Source: Pseudomonas sp. efr-133-TYG-5
GTDB lineage: Bacteria > Pseudomonadota > Gammaproteobacteria > Pseudomonadales > Pseudomonadaceae
Assembly (NCBI RefSeq): GCF_030209175.1
Contig: NZ_JARVSM010000002.1
Span: 124,001-188,000, forward strand
Length of the DNA stretch: 64,000 nucleotides
Reading direction: 5' to 3'
Shown: positions 1-8,697 of the stretch, one piece after another
How the letters are laid out: each line of letters starts with the position of its first letter
How positions within the stretch are numbered: the first letter of the stretch is position 1
The notes under the pieces: model-generated
The model's database searches: none
What the model was told of the DNA's origin: nothing
What the model saw: the letters and a program-made list of their open reading frames with translations, nothing else
Program-made: the position numbers and the translations under genes

Positions 1-1
1 G

Positions 2-1018
2 GGCCACACCTGGCAGGTGGCGCTGGGCGCGGTGTTCATCTCGGCCGTGTGCTTCTTCCTGCTGTCGATCTTCCGCATCCGTGAATGGATCATCAACAGC
101 ATCCCGCTGCCACTGCGCTCGGCGATTGCCGCCGGTATCGGCCTGTTCCTGGCGCTGATCGCCCTGCACAACGCCGGTATCGTGGTCAGCAACCCGGCGA
201 CCATGGTCGGCCTCGGCGACCTGAAAGCCCCGGCGCCGATTCTCGCCACCCTGGGCTTTGCCCTGATCGTCGCCCTCGAAGCGCTGAAAGTGCGCGGCGC
301 CGTGCTGATCGGCATTCTGGCGGTGACCATCGTCGCCATCGTGATGGACTTCACCCCGTTCAACGGCGTGACCTCGATGCCACCTTCGCTGGCCCCGACG
401 TTCCTGCAACTGGACATCAAGGGCGCCCTGGACATCGGTCTGGTCAGCGTGATCTTCGCCTTCCTGTTCGTCGACCTGTTCGACAACTCCGGCACCCTGA
501 TCGGCGTCGCCAAGCGCGCCGGCCTGATGGGCAAGGACGGCCACATGCCGAAAATGGGCCGTGCACTGATCGCCGACAGCACCGCTGCCATGGCCGGTTC
601 CCTGCTGGGCACCTCGACCACCACCAGCTACATCGAATCCGCCGCCGGCGTGAGTGCCGGGGGCCGCACCGGCCTGACCGCCATCGTCGTCGCGGTGCTG
701 TTCCTGCTGGCGCTGTTCTTCTCGCCACTGGCGGCCAGTGTGCCAGCCTTCGCCACCGCGCCGGCGCTGCTGTTCGTCGCCGTGCTGATGACTTCCGGCC
801 TGGCGGAAATAGACTGGGACGACATCACCGTAGCCGCGCCGGTCGTGGTCACCGCCCTGGCAATGCCCTTCACCTATTCCATCGCCAACGGCATCGCCTT
901 CGGCTTCATCGCCTGGACTGCGATCAAACTGCTGTCCGGCCGCGCCCGTGAGCTGAACCCGGCGCTGGTGATCCTGTCGATTCTGTTCGTGATCAAGCTG
1001 GGTTGGTTCAACGCATGA
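2..1018 (+). CDS. NCS2-family purine permease (AzgA/GhxP-like), 5' end outside window
   Basis: Partial gene: the frame is open to the window edge, so the N-terminus is missing. The 338 visible residues form repeated hydrophobic helices. They carry the stretches [17 protein letters not shown] and [19 protein letters not shown], which I recognise as hallmarks of the AzgA/GhxP/AdeP branch of inner-membrane xanthine/uracil-type transporters. Members import adenine, guanine or hypoxanthine with protons; the exact base cannot be read here. The stop overlaps the trmA start (ATGA), so the two are probably co-transcribed, linking purine uptake to tRNA modification only by position. Confidence 0.88.
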   Translation, partial: GHTWQVALGAVFISAVCFFLLSIFRIREWIINSIPLPLRSAIAAGIGLFLALIALHNAGIVVSNPATMVGLGDLKAPAPILATLGFALIVALEALKVRGAVLIGILAVTIVAIVMDFTPFNGVTSMPPSLAPTFLQLDIKGALDIGLVSVIFAFLFVDLFDNSGTLIGVAKRAGLMGKDGHMPKMGRALIADSTAAMAGSLLGTSTTTSYIESAAGVSAGGRTGLTAIVVAVLFLLALFFSPLAASVPAFATAPALLFVAVLMTSGLAEIDWDDITVAAPVVVTALAMPFTYSIANGIAFGFIAWTAIKLLSGRARELNPALVILSILFVIKLGWFNA

Positions 1019-2094
1019 CTTTCGATTCCCAGGCCTACACCGCACAACTCGAAAACAAGGTCGCGCGTTTGCGCGACCTGCTGGCCCCGTTCGATGCGCC
1101 AGAGCCGACCGTGTTCGACTCGCCGCTGCAGAACTTCCGCCTGCGCGCGGAATTTCGCCTGTGGCGCGAGGCCGGTGAGCGGCACTACGCGATGTTCTCT
1201 CAGGACGACAAACGCACGCCGATCCTCATCGAAGAATTCCCGATTGCCAGCCTGCGCATCAACCAGTTGATGCCGCAGCTCAAGGCAGCATGGCAGGCCA
1301 GTTCGGCGCTGAGTCACAAGCTGTTCCAGGTGGAGTTCCTCACCACCCTGGCCGGCGACGCGATGATTACCCTGTGCTATCACCGGCCGCTGGACGAGCA
1401 CTGGCACGCCGCCGCGACGCAACTGGCGGCAGACCTCGACGTCAGCATCATTGGCCGCTCCAAGGGCAAACGCGAAGTGATCGGCCACGACTACGTGGTG
1501 GAAAAACTCGACGTCGGCGGCCGCACCTTCAGCTACCGTCAGCCGGAAGGCGCGTTCACCCAGCCCAACGGCACGGTGAACCAGAAGATGCTCAACTGGG
1601 CCTACGAAACGCTGGGCGACCGTCCCGACGACCTGCTCGAGTTGTACTGCGGCAACGGCAACTTCACCCTGCCGCTGGCCACCCGCGTGCGCAAGGTACT
1701 GGCCACCGAAATCAGCAAGACCTCGGTGAATGCCGCGTTGAGCAACCTCAGCGAAAACGCTGTGGATAACGTCACCCTGGTGCGTTTGTCCGCCGAGGAG
1801 CTGACCGAGGCACTGAACGAAGTGCGGCCGTTCCGTCGCCTGCACGGCATCGACCTCAAGAGTTACGCGTTCGGCAGCGTGTTCGTCGACCCGCCACGGG
1901 CCGGCATGGACCCGGACACCTGCGAACTGACGCGGCGTTTCGACAACATCCTGTACATCTCCTGCAACCCGGAAACCCTGGCGGCCAACATCGCCCAGTT
2001 GCACGACACACACCGCATCAGCCGTTGTGCGTTGTTCGACCAGTTCCCGTGGACCCACCACATGGAATCCGGCGTATTGCTGACCCGGCGTTGA
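1015..2094 (+). CDS. trmA: tRNA (uracil-5-)-methyltransferase TrmA
   Basis: 359 residues, close to E. coli TrmA (about 366). TrmA makes m5U54 in the T loop of tRNAs using S-adenosylmethionine. Visible motifs are the SAM-binding [16 protein letters not shown], the [13 protein letters not shown] loop, the catalytic cysteine in YISCNP (about Cys317) and the general base glutamate near the C-terminus (about Glu351 in HHMESG). The ATG at 1015 overlaps the upstream permease stop and was preferred to an in-frame TTG at 1003. A terminator follows at 2119-2142, closing the transcription unit. Confidence 0.96.
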   Translation: MTFDSQAYTAQLENKVARLRDLLAPFDAPEPTVFDSPLQNFRLRAEFRLWREAGERHYAMFSQDDKRTPILIEEFPIASLRINQLMPQLKAAWQASSALSHKLFQVEFLTTLAGDAMITLCYHRPLDEHWHAAATQLAADLDVSIIGRSKGKREVIGHDYVVEKLDVGGRTFSYRQPEGAFTQPNGTVNQKMLNWAYETLGDRPDDLLELYCGNGNFTLPLATRVRKVLATEISKTSVNAALSNLSENAVDNVTLVRLSAEELTEALNEVRPFRRLHGIDLKSYAFGSVFVDPPRAGMDPDTCELTRRFDNILYISCNPETLAANIAQLHDTHRISRCALFDQFPWTHHMESGVLLTRR

Positions 2095-2118
2095 TTCGCC
2101 GTTGCTGGAAACAACCAA

Positions 2119-2142
2119 GCCGTCGTGACTGACGGCTTTTTT
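2119..2142 (+). terminator. Rho-independent terminator after trmA
   Basis: Stem GCCGTC / GACGGC with a 6-nt loop, immediately followed by six T residues, 24 bp after the trmA stop. It also lies just past the end of the convergent DUF2442-like gene. Confidence 0.85.
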
Positions 2143-2150
2143 GTCGGAGC

Positions 2151-2597
2151 TCAGACCACGCTGTCGCTCTTGCACGGCCGCCACCCCCTGCGCCCGTTGG
2201 CCCGCGCCGCTTCTGTCCTGGCGGCGCTGCTCTGGCGAGCGTTGCGCGAGGCAATCACCGCTGCTGCCATGGTCATCAGCGGCGGGCTCAGCGAGATCAT
2301 CCCGGCGATGGAGACCTGCAGGTCCTGGGCGTCATGGCACAGCGCAGTGCCGGCAAACCCGAGTTTCAGATCGGCGAAATCTTCCGCCTGGAAGCCGTCG
2401 AACTCGCTATACAGGCTGACCGGCAGCAGGACCCCGCTGCCGTCCTCGAAACCGATCTGCAGGCAAGGCGCGACATAGCTGAGCGAGGTGGCTCGCAGGC
2501 TGCTGCGCTGGCGCACACCGCCGCGTTCGATCGCGTCCTCCAGGCGCTCTTCGGTGACGGGCCGATCCGCGTGCATCCTGGCTCTGACGGTTTTCAT
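2151..2597 (-). CDS. DUF2442-like small protein, downstream partner of a DUF4160-like gene
   Basis: 148 residues. The central segment (about residues 40-95, PVSLYSEFDGFQAEDFADL, then a stretch ending in VSIAGMISL) resembles DUF2442 proteins, which have a short sheet followed by a V-x-W/I-x-x-DL-like motif. The C-terminal 50 residues are Ala/Arg-rich and look disordered. The ATG overlaps the stop of the upstream gene (ATGA), indicating translational coupling. From memory, DUF4160 and DUF2442 genes are frequent neighbours in bacterial genomes, and toxin-antitoxin function has been suspected but I know of no proof. The family assignment is by eye and needs a profile search. Confidence 0.6.
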   Translation of the reverse strand: MKTVRARMHADRPVTEERLEDAIERGGVRQRSSLRATSLSYVAPCLQIGFEDGSGVLLPVSLYSEFDGFQAEDFADLKLGFAGTALCHDAQDLQVSIAGMISLSPPLMTMAAAVIASRNARQSSAARTEAARANGRRGWRPCKSDSVV

Positions 2598-3022
2598 AAT
2601 TCGATTTCCACACCTTCGTAGGCCCCTGCCAGGGCCAGCAGGGTCTTGTTCACCGCGGGTTCGTAGTGCGCCGAAGCGATCCTGAAAGTCTTGTTGCCGA
2701 CAGGTCGCAGCACGGCGACCTGGTTCGTCTGCGCGTCCCACCACTGATTGTCGAGACAGGCTGTGTGCAGACACTGCCACCAGAGGCGGCGGGCGCGCCA
2801 TAGATGATCCGGTTGCCGCAACGATTGGCGCAGCCCTTCGAGCACAGCCAGGGTCGGGCAACGCGACAGCGGCAACACATCCCACAACTCGACGCCGTTG
2901 TGCCAGAAGCTGAATTTGAAACGCGCACTCCAGGTACCGGCATCCACCTGTGCGTGCGGCGGACAATGCTCGTCGAGCAACATGATCACCACTGACAATC
3001 CTTTGTAACTGCACACTTCCAT
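2594..3022 (-). CDS. DUF4160-like protein
   Basis: 142 residues from the chosen ATG. The N-terminus MEVCSYKGLSVVIMLLDEH followed by CPPHAQV matches the DUF4160 pattern, in which a short strand is followed by D/E-H-x-P-P-H (here DEHCPPH, residues 17-23). A long Arg/Trp-rich middle follows. An earlier ATG-proximal extension to 3220 exists but adds 66 residues of atypical composition that the family lacks. The SD before 3022 is weak, so the start is uncertain. It overlaps the DUF2442-like gene by 4 bp; the pair forms its own minus-strand unit divergent from the LysR gene. Confidence 0.6.
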   Translation of the reverse strand: MEVCSYKGLSVVIMLLDEHCPPHAQVDAGTWSARFKFSFWHNGVELWDVLPLSRCPTLAVLEGLRQSLRQPDHLWRARRLWWQCLHTACLDNQWWDAQTNQVAVLRPVGNKTFRIASAHYEPAVNKTLLALAGAYEGVEIEL

Positions 3023-3225
3023 ACCCACCCATCCGTCAGGTTCACGAGATGCACAATCTGCCGTCCTGGACAAATCCGACCCTCGCTGCGGTCGCACGCG
3101 ATGGCGTTGCTCCATCGAGGCTAGTGGGGAAATCGTCAGCGTCCCGGGCAAAATGGTAAGCAATCCTTTCGCCGCAGCCGGGCATTTGCTAAATACTGCG
3201 GACTCCTTGTGCGGTGCCATCGATC

Positions 3226-4137
3226 ATGCAGCGACATTTCGACGATCTTCAGTTGGGCAGCATCGAGCTGTTCTGTCTCGCCGCCGAGGCCGGCAGCTTC
3301 ACCGGCGCGGCGCTGGCCGCAGCGGTGACGCCAGCGGCGGTCAGTCGCTCGGTGTCACGGATGGAAGAACGTCTGGGGGTGCGCCTGTTCGCGCGTACCA
3401 CCCGCAGCGTGAAACTGACCGACAGTGGCCGACGTTATTACGAAGAATGTCGCCAGGCCCTGGCGCAACTGGTCGAGGCGCAGCGCGAAGTGATGGGCCA
3501 GCAACAGCAGCCGTCGGGCACCCTGCGCATCAGCATCCCCACGACCTATGCTCACCATCGCATCCTGCCGCTGCTGCCGGCCTTCCGCGCACGCTTCCCG
3601 CAGGTGCGGGTCGACGTGCACATCAGCAACCGCAATATCGACTTTGTCGGCGAAGGCTACGACCTGGCGATCCGCGTGCGGGCCATTCCCGATTCAGGCT
3701 TGATCGCCCGCCATCTGGAAGACGCCGCGCTGGTGATGGTCGCCAGCCCCGACTATCTGCACCGCGCCGGTACGCCGCAAACCCTCGACGACCTCGCGCG
3801 GCACGAATGCATCCAGTACGAACTGCCCAGCAGCGGGCGGCGCATCCCCTGGTTGTTTTATGACCAGGAGACACCGAGAGAACTGCTCGCCGAGGGCAAT
3901 CTGTGCTGCTCCGACGATGTGCTCGGTGGCGTGACCCTGGCCAGGCATGGCGCCGGGTTGTTCCAGACCTACCGCTTCATTGTCGAACAGGCGTTGGCGG
4001 ACGGCTCGCTGCTGGAGGTGCTCAAGCCCTATGGCGGACGGTCACGGCCGTTCACTTTGCTGTATCCGCAGAATCGCCACATGCCACTGCGGGTCCGCGC
4101 GTTCATCGACTTTCTGGTGGAACAGTTGCCGCGTTGA
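3226..4137 (+). CDS. LysR-family transcriptional regulator (CrgA-like)
   Basis: 303 residues. N-terminal winged helix-turn-helix (about residues 5-65: LGSIELFCLAAEAGSFTGA, then VTPAAVSRSVSRMEERLGVRLFARTTR) followed by a periplasmic-binding-like effector domain. The pattern with SGTLRISIPTTYAHH at the domain junction is that of the CrgA-like LysR subgroup. ATG 3226 was chosen; an in-frame GTG at 3214 is possible. It is co-directional with, and 131 bp upstream of, the aroQ-aroE-like pair, so it could control quinate/shikimate genes, as LysR-type QsuR does in Corynebacterium, but a TetR gene in the same locus is an equal candidate. Confidence 0.9.
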   Translation: MQRHFDDLQLGSIELFCLAAEAGSFTGAALAAAVTPAAVSRSVSRMEERLGVRLFARTTRSVKLTDSGRRYYEECRQALAQLVEAQREVMGQQQQPSGTLRISIPTTYAHHRILPLLPAFRARFPQVRVDVHISNRNIDFVGEGYDLAIRVRAIPDSGLIARHLEDAALVMVASPDYLHRAGTPQTLDDLARHECIQYELPSSGRRIPWLFYDQETPRELLAEGNLCCSDDVLGGVTLARHGAGLFQTYRFIVEQALADGSLLEVLKPYGGRSRPFTLLYPQNRHMPLRVRAFIDFLVEQLPR

Positions 4138-4268
4138 CTGGGCGATTACCGCACACAAAGCGGTGCGCCCGCCGTCGAGCAATTGCTTAAAGTAACCGCC
4201 TGGTACATTTTATCTCCACAGGCCGAAACACTCGGCCGATGCCAAAAACAATACGTGGAGTTTTGCTC

Positions 4269-4718
4269 ATGCCTCCTATCGTTCTGGTGCTCAACGGCCC
4301 GAACCTGAACCTGCTCGGCACCCGTGAACCGGCAACCTACGGTCACGAAACCCTCGCCGACATCTCCGCCCTGTGCGGCCGCGCCGCCGAGGAATTCGGC
4401 CTCGCCGTGGAGTTTCGCCAGACCAACCACGAAGGCGAACTGCTCGACTGGATTCACGGCGCCCGCAATCGTTGCGCCGGGATCGTCATCAACCCGGCCG
4501 CGTGGACACACACTTCGGTGGCGATCCGTGATGCGCTGGTGGCCAGCGAACTGCCGGTGATCGAAGTGCACCTGTCCAACGTCCACGCCCGCGAACCGTT
4601 CCGTCATCACTCGTTCGTCTCGGCCATCGCCAGTGCGGTGATGTGCGGCTTCGGCAGCCACGGTTATCGCCTGGCCCTGGAACATTTCAGCCTGCGCTTG
4701 AAAGGAGCCCAGGTATGA
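4269..4718 (+). CDS. aroQ: Type II 3-dehydroquinate dehydratase
   Basis: 149 residues, the standard length for the dodecameric type II enzyme, which interconverts 3-dehydroquinate and 3-dehydroshikimate. The N-terminal [20 protein letters not shown] holds the catalytic Arg19 and Tyr24; the His of [17 protein letters not shown] and the [10 protein letters not shown] loop are present. ATG 4269 has an SD (GTGGAG) 8 nt upstream and was preferred to ATG 4239. The aroE-like ATG overlaps its stop. Because it sits with a quinate/shikimate dehydrogenase and QuiC, I infer a catabolic role beside a biosynthetic aroQ elsewhere in the genome. Confidence 0.95.
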   Translation: MPPIVLVLNGPNLNLLGTREPATYGHETLADISALCGRAAEEFGLAVEFRQTNHEGELLDWIHGARNRCAGIVINPAAWTHTSVAIRDALVASELPVIEVHLSNVHAREPFRHHSFVSAIASAVMCGFGSHGYRLALEHFSLRLKGAQV

Positions 4719-5569
4719 GCCGCGCACCCGCCATCCTCGCCGGGCTGATCGGCGCCGGCATCCAGGCCTCGCGCACCCCGGCATTGCACGAACACGAAGG
4801 CGATGCGCAGGGCCTGCGCTACCTGTATCGGCTGATCGATCTCGACTCGCTGCACCTGGACAGCAGTGCCCTGCCCGATCTGCTGCTGGCCGCCGAGCGG
4901 ATGAACTACACCGGCCTCAACATCACTTTCCCCTGCAAGCAGGCCATCATCCCGCTGCTCGACGAACTGTCAGCGGAAGCGCGCGGCATCGGCGCGGTCA
5001 ACACGGTGGTGTGGCAGGACGGCAAACGCGTCGGCCACAACACCGATTGCCTGGGCTTTGCCGAAGGTTTTCGCCGTGGCTTGCCGGACGTTGCCCGCGA
5101 GCGTGTCGTCCAGATGGGCGCAGGTGGCGCCGGTGCGGCCGTGGCCCACGCGCTGCTGAGCGAAGGCGTACAGCTGCTGAGCATTTTTGATGTGGACAGC
5201 GACCGCGCGCAGAGCCTGGCGGACAACCTCAATCAGCATTTCGGCGCTGGCCGCGCCGTGGCCGGCCACGATTTGCCGGCGACGCTGAAGCAGGCCGACG
5301 GACTGGTCAACACCACGCCGATGGGCATGGCCAAGCTACCGGGCACGCCGGTGCCGGTGGAGTTGCTGCGCGCCGAATTATGGGTGGCGGAGATCGTGTA
5401 TTTCCCGCTGGAAACCGAGTTGCTGCGCAACGCCCGCGCCCTCGGCTGCCGCACGCTGGATGGCGGCAACATGGCGGTGTTTCAGGCGGTGAAGGCGTTC
5501 GAGTTGTTCAGCGGCGTGGTGCCGGATGCACAGCGCATGCTGGCGCACTTCCAGAGCATGAACGGCTAG
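4715..5569 (+). CDS. Quinate/shikimate dehydrogenase, AroE superfamily, probably NAD-dependent
   Basis: 284 residues with the AroE fold. Catalytic Lys75 (NITFPCKQ) and Asp111 (GHNTDCLGF) are in place, and the Rossmann motif GAGGAGAA lies at 135-142. Two positions depart from biosynthetic AroE. The substrate-contact motif is S-x-T (Ser19-Arg20-Thr21 in ASRTPALHE) rather than S-x-S, and strand beta2 ends in Asp159 (SIFDVD) instead of the Arg/Thr that binds NADP phosphate. Both features are known from the Corynebacterium quinate/shikimate dehydrogenase, which uses NAD. I infer oxidation of quinate and/or shikimate during catabolism. SD AAAGGAG at 4701. Confidence 0.88.
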   Translation: MSRAPAILAGLIGAGIQASRTPALHEHEGDAQGLRYLYRLIDLDSLHLDSSALPDLLLAAERMNYTGLNITFPCKQAIIPLLDELSAEARGIGAVNTVVWQDGKRVGHNTDCLGFAEGFRRGLPDVARERVVQMGAGGAGAAVAHALLSEGVQLLSIFDVDSDRAQSLADNLNQHFGAGRAVAGHDLPATLKQADGLVNTTPMGMAKLPGTPVPVELLRAELWVAEIVYFPLETELLRNARALGCRTLDGGNMAVFQAVKAFELFSGVVPDAQRMLAHFQSMNG

Positions 5570-5572
5570 GAC

Positions 5573-5660
5573 CCTCGGGCAGCGCGCCCGCTCGCCAAGG
5601 CGTACCTTCAGTCAACCTGCTGACTGACACAGCGCTCTGGCGAGCAGGCTCGTTGCAAAA
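5573..5660. repeat. Degenerate REP-like inverted pair
   Basis: Between the convergent aroE-like and TetR genes lie two diverged arms (GCGCGCCCGCTCGCCAAGG and GGCGAGCAGGCTCG) that resemble the palindromic core of the other REP elements in this window, separated by about 40 bp. They probably form a stem-loop at the convergent 3' ends. Confidence 0.5.
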
Positions 5661-5669
5661 GGTCATGCG

Positions 5670-6347
5670 TCAGGCTTGCAGATAACGCAACACCGACTCG
5701 CAGATCATCTCGCGATGGCGCTGCTTGATGGTGTCGTCCGGCAGATCAATCTGAAAAATCTCACCGAAGGTGTGCCGGTTCGACACGCGATAGAAGCAGA
5801 ACGAACTGATCAGCAGGTGCACGTCCAGCGCATCGAGGCCGTTGCGGAACACACCCTCGGCGGCACCGCGACGGAGAATCTCGCCCAGCGCATCGAGGAT
5901 GGTGTTGTTCATCGCCTTGATCGCATCGGAGCGCTTCACGTACTCGGCATTGTGGATGTTCTCGATGCTGACGATGCGCACGAAATCAACATTGCGGTCG
6001 TGGTGATCGAAGGTGAATTCCACCAACCGCCGGATCGCTTCCACGGGCGGCAATTCGGCCAGGTGCAGGCGGTTTTCGGTGCTGCGGATATCGCCGTAGA
6101 GTTTTTCCAGCACCTCGACGTACAGCTGCTCCTTGCTGCCGAAGTAGTAATAGATCATGCGCTTGGAGGTGTGGATACGCTCGGCGATCGCATCGACGCG
6201 GGCGCCGGACAGGCCCTGCTGGACGAACTCGACGATCGCTTCCTGGAGGATGTTTTCGCGGGTCTTTTCCGGGTTGTTCTTGCGACTCTTGCGCGGCTCT
6301 GCCGCGGGTAGAACGGCGGCTGCGGAAAGTTCTGAAGTCATTGTCAT
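5670..6347 (-). CDS. TetR-family regulator of the quinate/shikimate locus
   Basis: 225 residues. The DNA-binding domain spans about residues 27-75 (KTRENILQEAIVEFVQQG, then VDAIAERIHTSKRMIYYYFGSK), followed by an all-helical effector domain containing FCFYRVSNRHTFGEIF. It lies 102 bp downstream of the dehydroshikimate dehydratase on the same strand, so both may share a transcript. A 14-bp palindrome in the quiC/MFS divergent region (8528-8541) is a plausible operator. The effector is inferred to be quinate, shikimate, dehydroshikimate or protocatechuate. Confidence 0.9.
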   Translation of the reverse strand: MTMTSELSAAAVLPAAEPRKSRKNNPEKTRENILQEAIVEFVQQGLSGARVDAIAERIHTSKRMIYYYFGSKEQLYVEVLEKLYGDIRSTENRLHLAELPPVEAIRRLVEFTFDHHDRNVDFVRIVSIENIHNAEYVKRSDAIKAMNNTILDALGEILRRGAAEGVFRNGLDALDVHLLISSFCFYRVSNRHTFGEIFQIDLPDDTIKQRHREMICESVLRYLQA

Positions 6348-6386
6348 TGCGGGCTCACGGCCATCACTGCACAGGCTGGCGATTAT

Positions 6387-6422
6387 GGGCCGCGCGACAC
6401 AGTGAAGGAAGCCGCGCGGCCC
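6387..6422. terminator. GC-rich hairpin between quiC and the TetR gene
   Basis: A perfect 10-bp stem, GGGCCGCGCG / CGCGCGGCCC, with a 16-nt loop lies 28 bp beyond the quiC stop. No T-tract follows on the minus strand, so it may attenuate rather than fully end transcription into the TetR gene, or stabilise the mRNA end. Confidence 0.4.
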
Positions 6423-6449
6423 GTGTTTAATCCCGCGTTTACGAAATTC

Positions 6450-8351
6450 CTACAACTTCGCCTGGCGCACCGCACCGCTGCGCGATTTGGCCATCGCCGC
6501 CAGACGCACCGCGACGTTGGCCGCACCGTAGCCGGCGTAGCCGTTCTTGCGCTGAATGATCTCGAAGAAGAAGCGCCCTTCGAACGGTTCGGTGTACACG
6601 TGAAACAGTTCGCCACCCTGGGCGTCGCGGTCGTAGAGCACGTTGTAGTAGGCCAGTTCGCTGAGGAACTCGTCGTCGAAATCGAAGCGCGCGGCGAGGT
6701 CGTCGTAATAGTTCAGCGGGATGTCCAGCAGCGGCACCCCGGCCTCCTTGGCGCGGCTGACTTCGGCGAAGATGTCGTCGCAATCGAAGGCGATGTGGTG
6801 CACGCCGGAACCGCGATAACTCGACAGCGCGTGGGAAATCGCCGTGTTGCGGTTCTCGGAAATGTTCAGCGGCAGGCGGATCGAACTGTCGCGACTGCGC
6901 AGCGCCCGGCTCTTCACCAAACCGTAGGGGTCGGGCAGCACCACTTCGTCATCCGCTTCGAAATCCAGCAGGCTCTTGTAAAACAGCACCCAGCTGTCGA
7001 GGCTGTCGGCCGGCAGGGCCATGGCCATGTGGTCGATGCGCTTGAGGCCGCCACGGGCGACTGCATCCGGCAGCAGATTGAAATCGGTGCCGTAGACATC
7101 GGCGTGTTCATCCACCAGGTAAATCAGGCTGCCGTCCGGCGCGCGTACCGCTGCCAGTTCCAGCTCGTTGGGGCCGACCAGGCCACGATACGGCTGGCCC
7201 TTGTAGGCGACGGCGCGCGCCAGGGCGCTGGCGCTGTCCTTGACCCGCACGGCGGTGGCGCACAGCGACGGGCCGTGGGCTTCGAAAAAGCTGTGGCCGA
7301 ACGAGTAGGGTTCGGAGTTGAGGATCAGGTTGATATCGCCCTGGCGCAGCAGGCTGACGCTTTTCGAGCGGTGCTGGCCGGCCTTGACGAAACCCAGGCG
7401 CTCCAGCCAGTGCGAGAGCTTGGCGCCGAGCGCTTCGTCGACGGCGAACTCGAGAAACTCGACGCCGTTGTACTCGCTGGCCCGGGGTGTTTCGAAAAGG
7501 ATGTCGCGATTGGCCACCGGCGGCGCCTGCTGCTCCAGGCGCTGACGGGTTTTCTCTTCCAGGTACAGCAACGAACGCAGACCGTCGGCGGCATTGGCTC
7601 GGGGTGGTGCGGCGCGGAAGCCATCGTTGAAGATTTCCAGCGACAGCGGTCCGCTGTAGCCGCTCTGGATGATCGGTGCGAGGAAGCCCGGCAGATCGAA
7701 CTCACCCTGCCCCGGGAAGCAGCGGAAATGCCGGCTCCACTCCAGCACATCCATGGCCAGGATCGGCGCGTCGGCCATTTGCACGAAGAAAATCTTCTCG
7801 CCGGGAATCTCGGCAATCGCCGCCGGATCGCCCTTGAGCGACAGGGTGTGGAAGCTGTCGAGCAACACCCCGAGGCTGGGGTGATCGGCCGCGCGGACGA
7901 TGTCCCAGACCTGTTGATAGGTATTGACGTGCCGGCCCCAGGCCAGGGCTTCGTAGCCGATGCGCAGGCCCCGGGCACCGGCGCGCTCAGCGAGCATGCG
8001 CAGGTCGTCGACGAGTATTTGCCGGTCGCCGACGCTGTCCGGCGAGGCGTTGCTGCACACCAGCACCAGGTCGGTGCCCAGTTCCTGCATCAGGTCGAAT
8101 TTGCGCTCGGCGCGTTCCAGATTGCGTGCCAGGCGATCGCGGCGGCAGCCTTCGAAATCGCGGAACGGCTGGAACAGGGTGATGGCGATGCCGAGGTCGG
8201 CGCACATCTGTTTGATTTCCCGCGGACTGCCGTCGTAGTACAGCAGGTCGTTCTCGAAAATCTCCACCCCGTCGAACCCGGCGGCGGCAATGGCTTCGAG
8301 CTTTTCCGGCAGGGTTCCGCTCAAGGAAACGGTGGCAATGGATCGCTGCAT
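6450..8351 (-). CDS. quiC: 3-Dehydroshikimate dehydratase, two-domain (QuiC/QsuB type)
   Basis: 633 residues made of two parts. An N-terminal xylose-isomerase-like TIM barrel (about 1-270; MQRSIATVSLSGTLPEKLEA, with metal-ligand-type acidic and His residues in LGVLLDSFHTLS and LSLEIFND) carries the dehydratase activity converting 3-dehydroshikimate to protocatechuate. A C-terminal hydroxyphenylpyruvate-dioxygenase-like vicinal-oxygen-chelate region (about 290-620; KRIDHMAMAL, GVHHIAFDCDDI, FFEIIQR) follows. This fusion is characteristic of QuiC1/QsuB enzymes. Divergent from the MFS transporter, upstream of the TetR gene. An equally long antisense open frame is a composition artefact. Confidence 0.93.
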   Translation of the reverse strand: MQRSIATVSLSGTLPEKLEAIAAAGFDGVEIFENDLLYYDGSPREIKQMCADLGIAITLFQPFRDFEGCRRDRLARNLERAERKFDLMQELGTDLVLVCSNASPDSVGDRQILVDDLRMLAERAGARGLRIGYEALAWGRHVNTYQQVWDIVRAADHPSLGVLLDSFHTLSLKGDPAAIAEIPGEKIFFVQMADAPILAMDVLEWSRHFRCFPGQGEFDLPGFLAPIIQSGYSGPLSLEIFNDGFRAAPPRANAADGLRSLLYLEEKTRQRLEQQAPPVANRDILFETPRASEYNGVEFLEFAVDEALGAKLSHWLERLGFVKAGQHRSKSVSLLRQGDINLILNSEPYSFGHSFFEAHGPSLCATAVRVKDSASALARAVAYKGQPYRGLVGPNELELAAVRAPDGSLIYLVDEHADVYGTDFNLLPDAVARGGLKRIDHMAMALPADSLDSWVLFYKSLLDFEADDEVVLPDPYGLVKSRALRSRDSSIRLPLNISENRNTAISHALSSYRGSGVHHIAFDCDDIFAEVSRAKEAGVPLLDIPLNYYDDLAARFDFDDEFLSELAYYNVLYDRDAQGGELFHVYTEPFEGRFFFEIIQRKNGYAGYGAANVAVRLAAMAKSRSGAVRQAKL

Positions 8352-8697
8352 GTGGCTACTCCCGGACTACGTCGCTCTTGTCTTTAAAGCCGGCGCTGGT
8401 GAAGGCTGCGGACTTTTGATCCTGGTTGCTGGACAGCAACGCAGCCTTTGGCCAACGCCTGCACAGAATGGTTTTTATAGTGAGGCAAATTATTGGCTGC
8501 ATGACTGCGCACAGCAATTTAAAGTGTACTACCCGGTTAGTTTTGCGTGCGATTATCGAACACAATGCCGGTTTGGCGAATTGACGATTTTTCGTCCACT
8601 GCCCAACATCGACTGCACATTGCGTCAGGACCTGAACCGCCGGTCGCAGTGCCGACAACAAAGCACACTCATAACAAATTCAAAAACGGGTGGAACA
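8352..8697. promoter_or_regulatory. Divergent control region, quiC / MFS transporter
   Basis: 346 bp without a gene, visibly AT-richer than its flanks (for example around 8470-8580). It must carry both divergent promoters. The strongest symmetric element I see is the 14-bp palindrome at 8528-8541, listed separately. The MFS gene has a modest SD (GGTGG) just before its ATG at 8698. Confidence 0.6.
8528..8541. promoter_or_regulatory. Candidate TetR operator ACTACCCGGTTAGT
   Basis: The 14-mer ACTACCCGGTTAGT matches its own reverse complement at 12 of 14 positions (ACTA-n-CCGG-n-TAGT). It lies centrally between the divergent quiC and MFS genes, 157 bp before the MFS ATG. The size fits a TetR dimer site. 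Assignment to the neighbouring TetR protein is inference. Confidence 0.4.

Noticed and set aside
874..2184. 436-codon antisense frame over trmA
   Set aside because: Same GC-bias artefact; TrmA motifs are intact on the plus strand.
6402..8387. 661-codon open frame antisense to quiC
   Set aside because: Third-position GC bias keeps the antisense frame open. The opposite strand encodes a complete two-domain enzyme, while this product is His/Gln/Arg/Ala/Val-biased with no domain.
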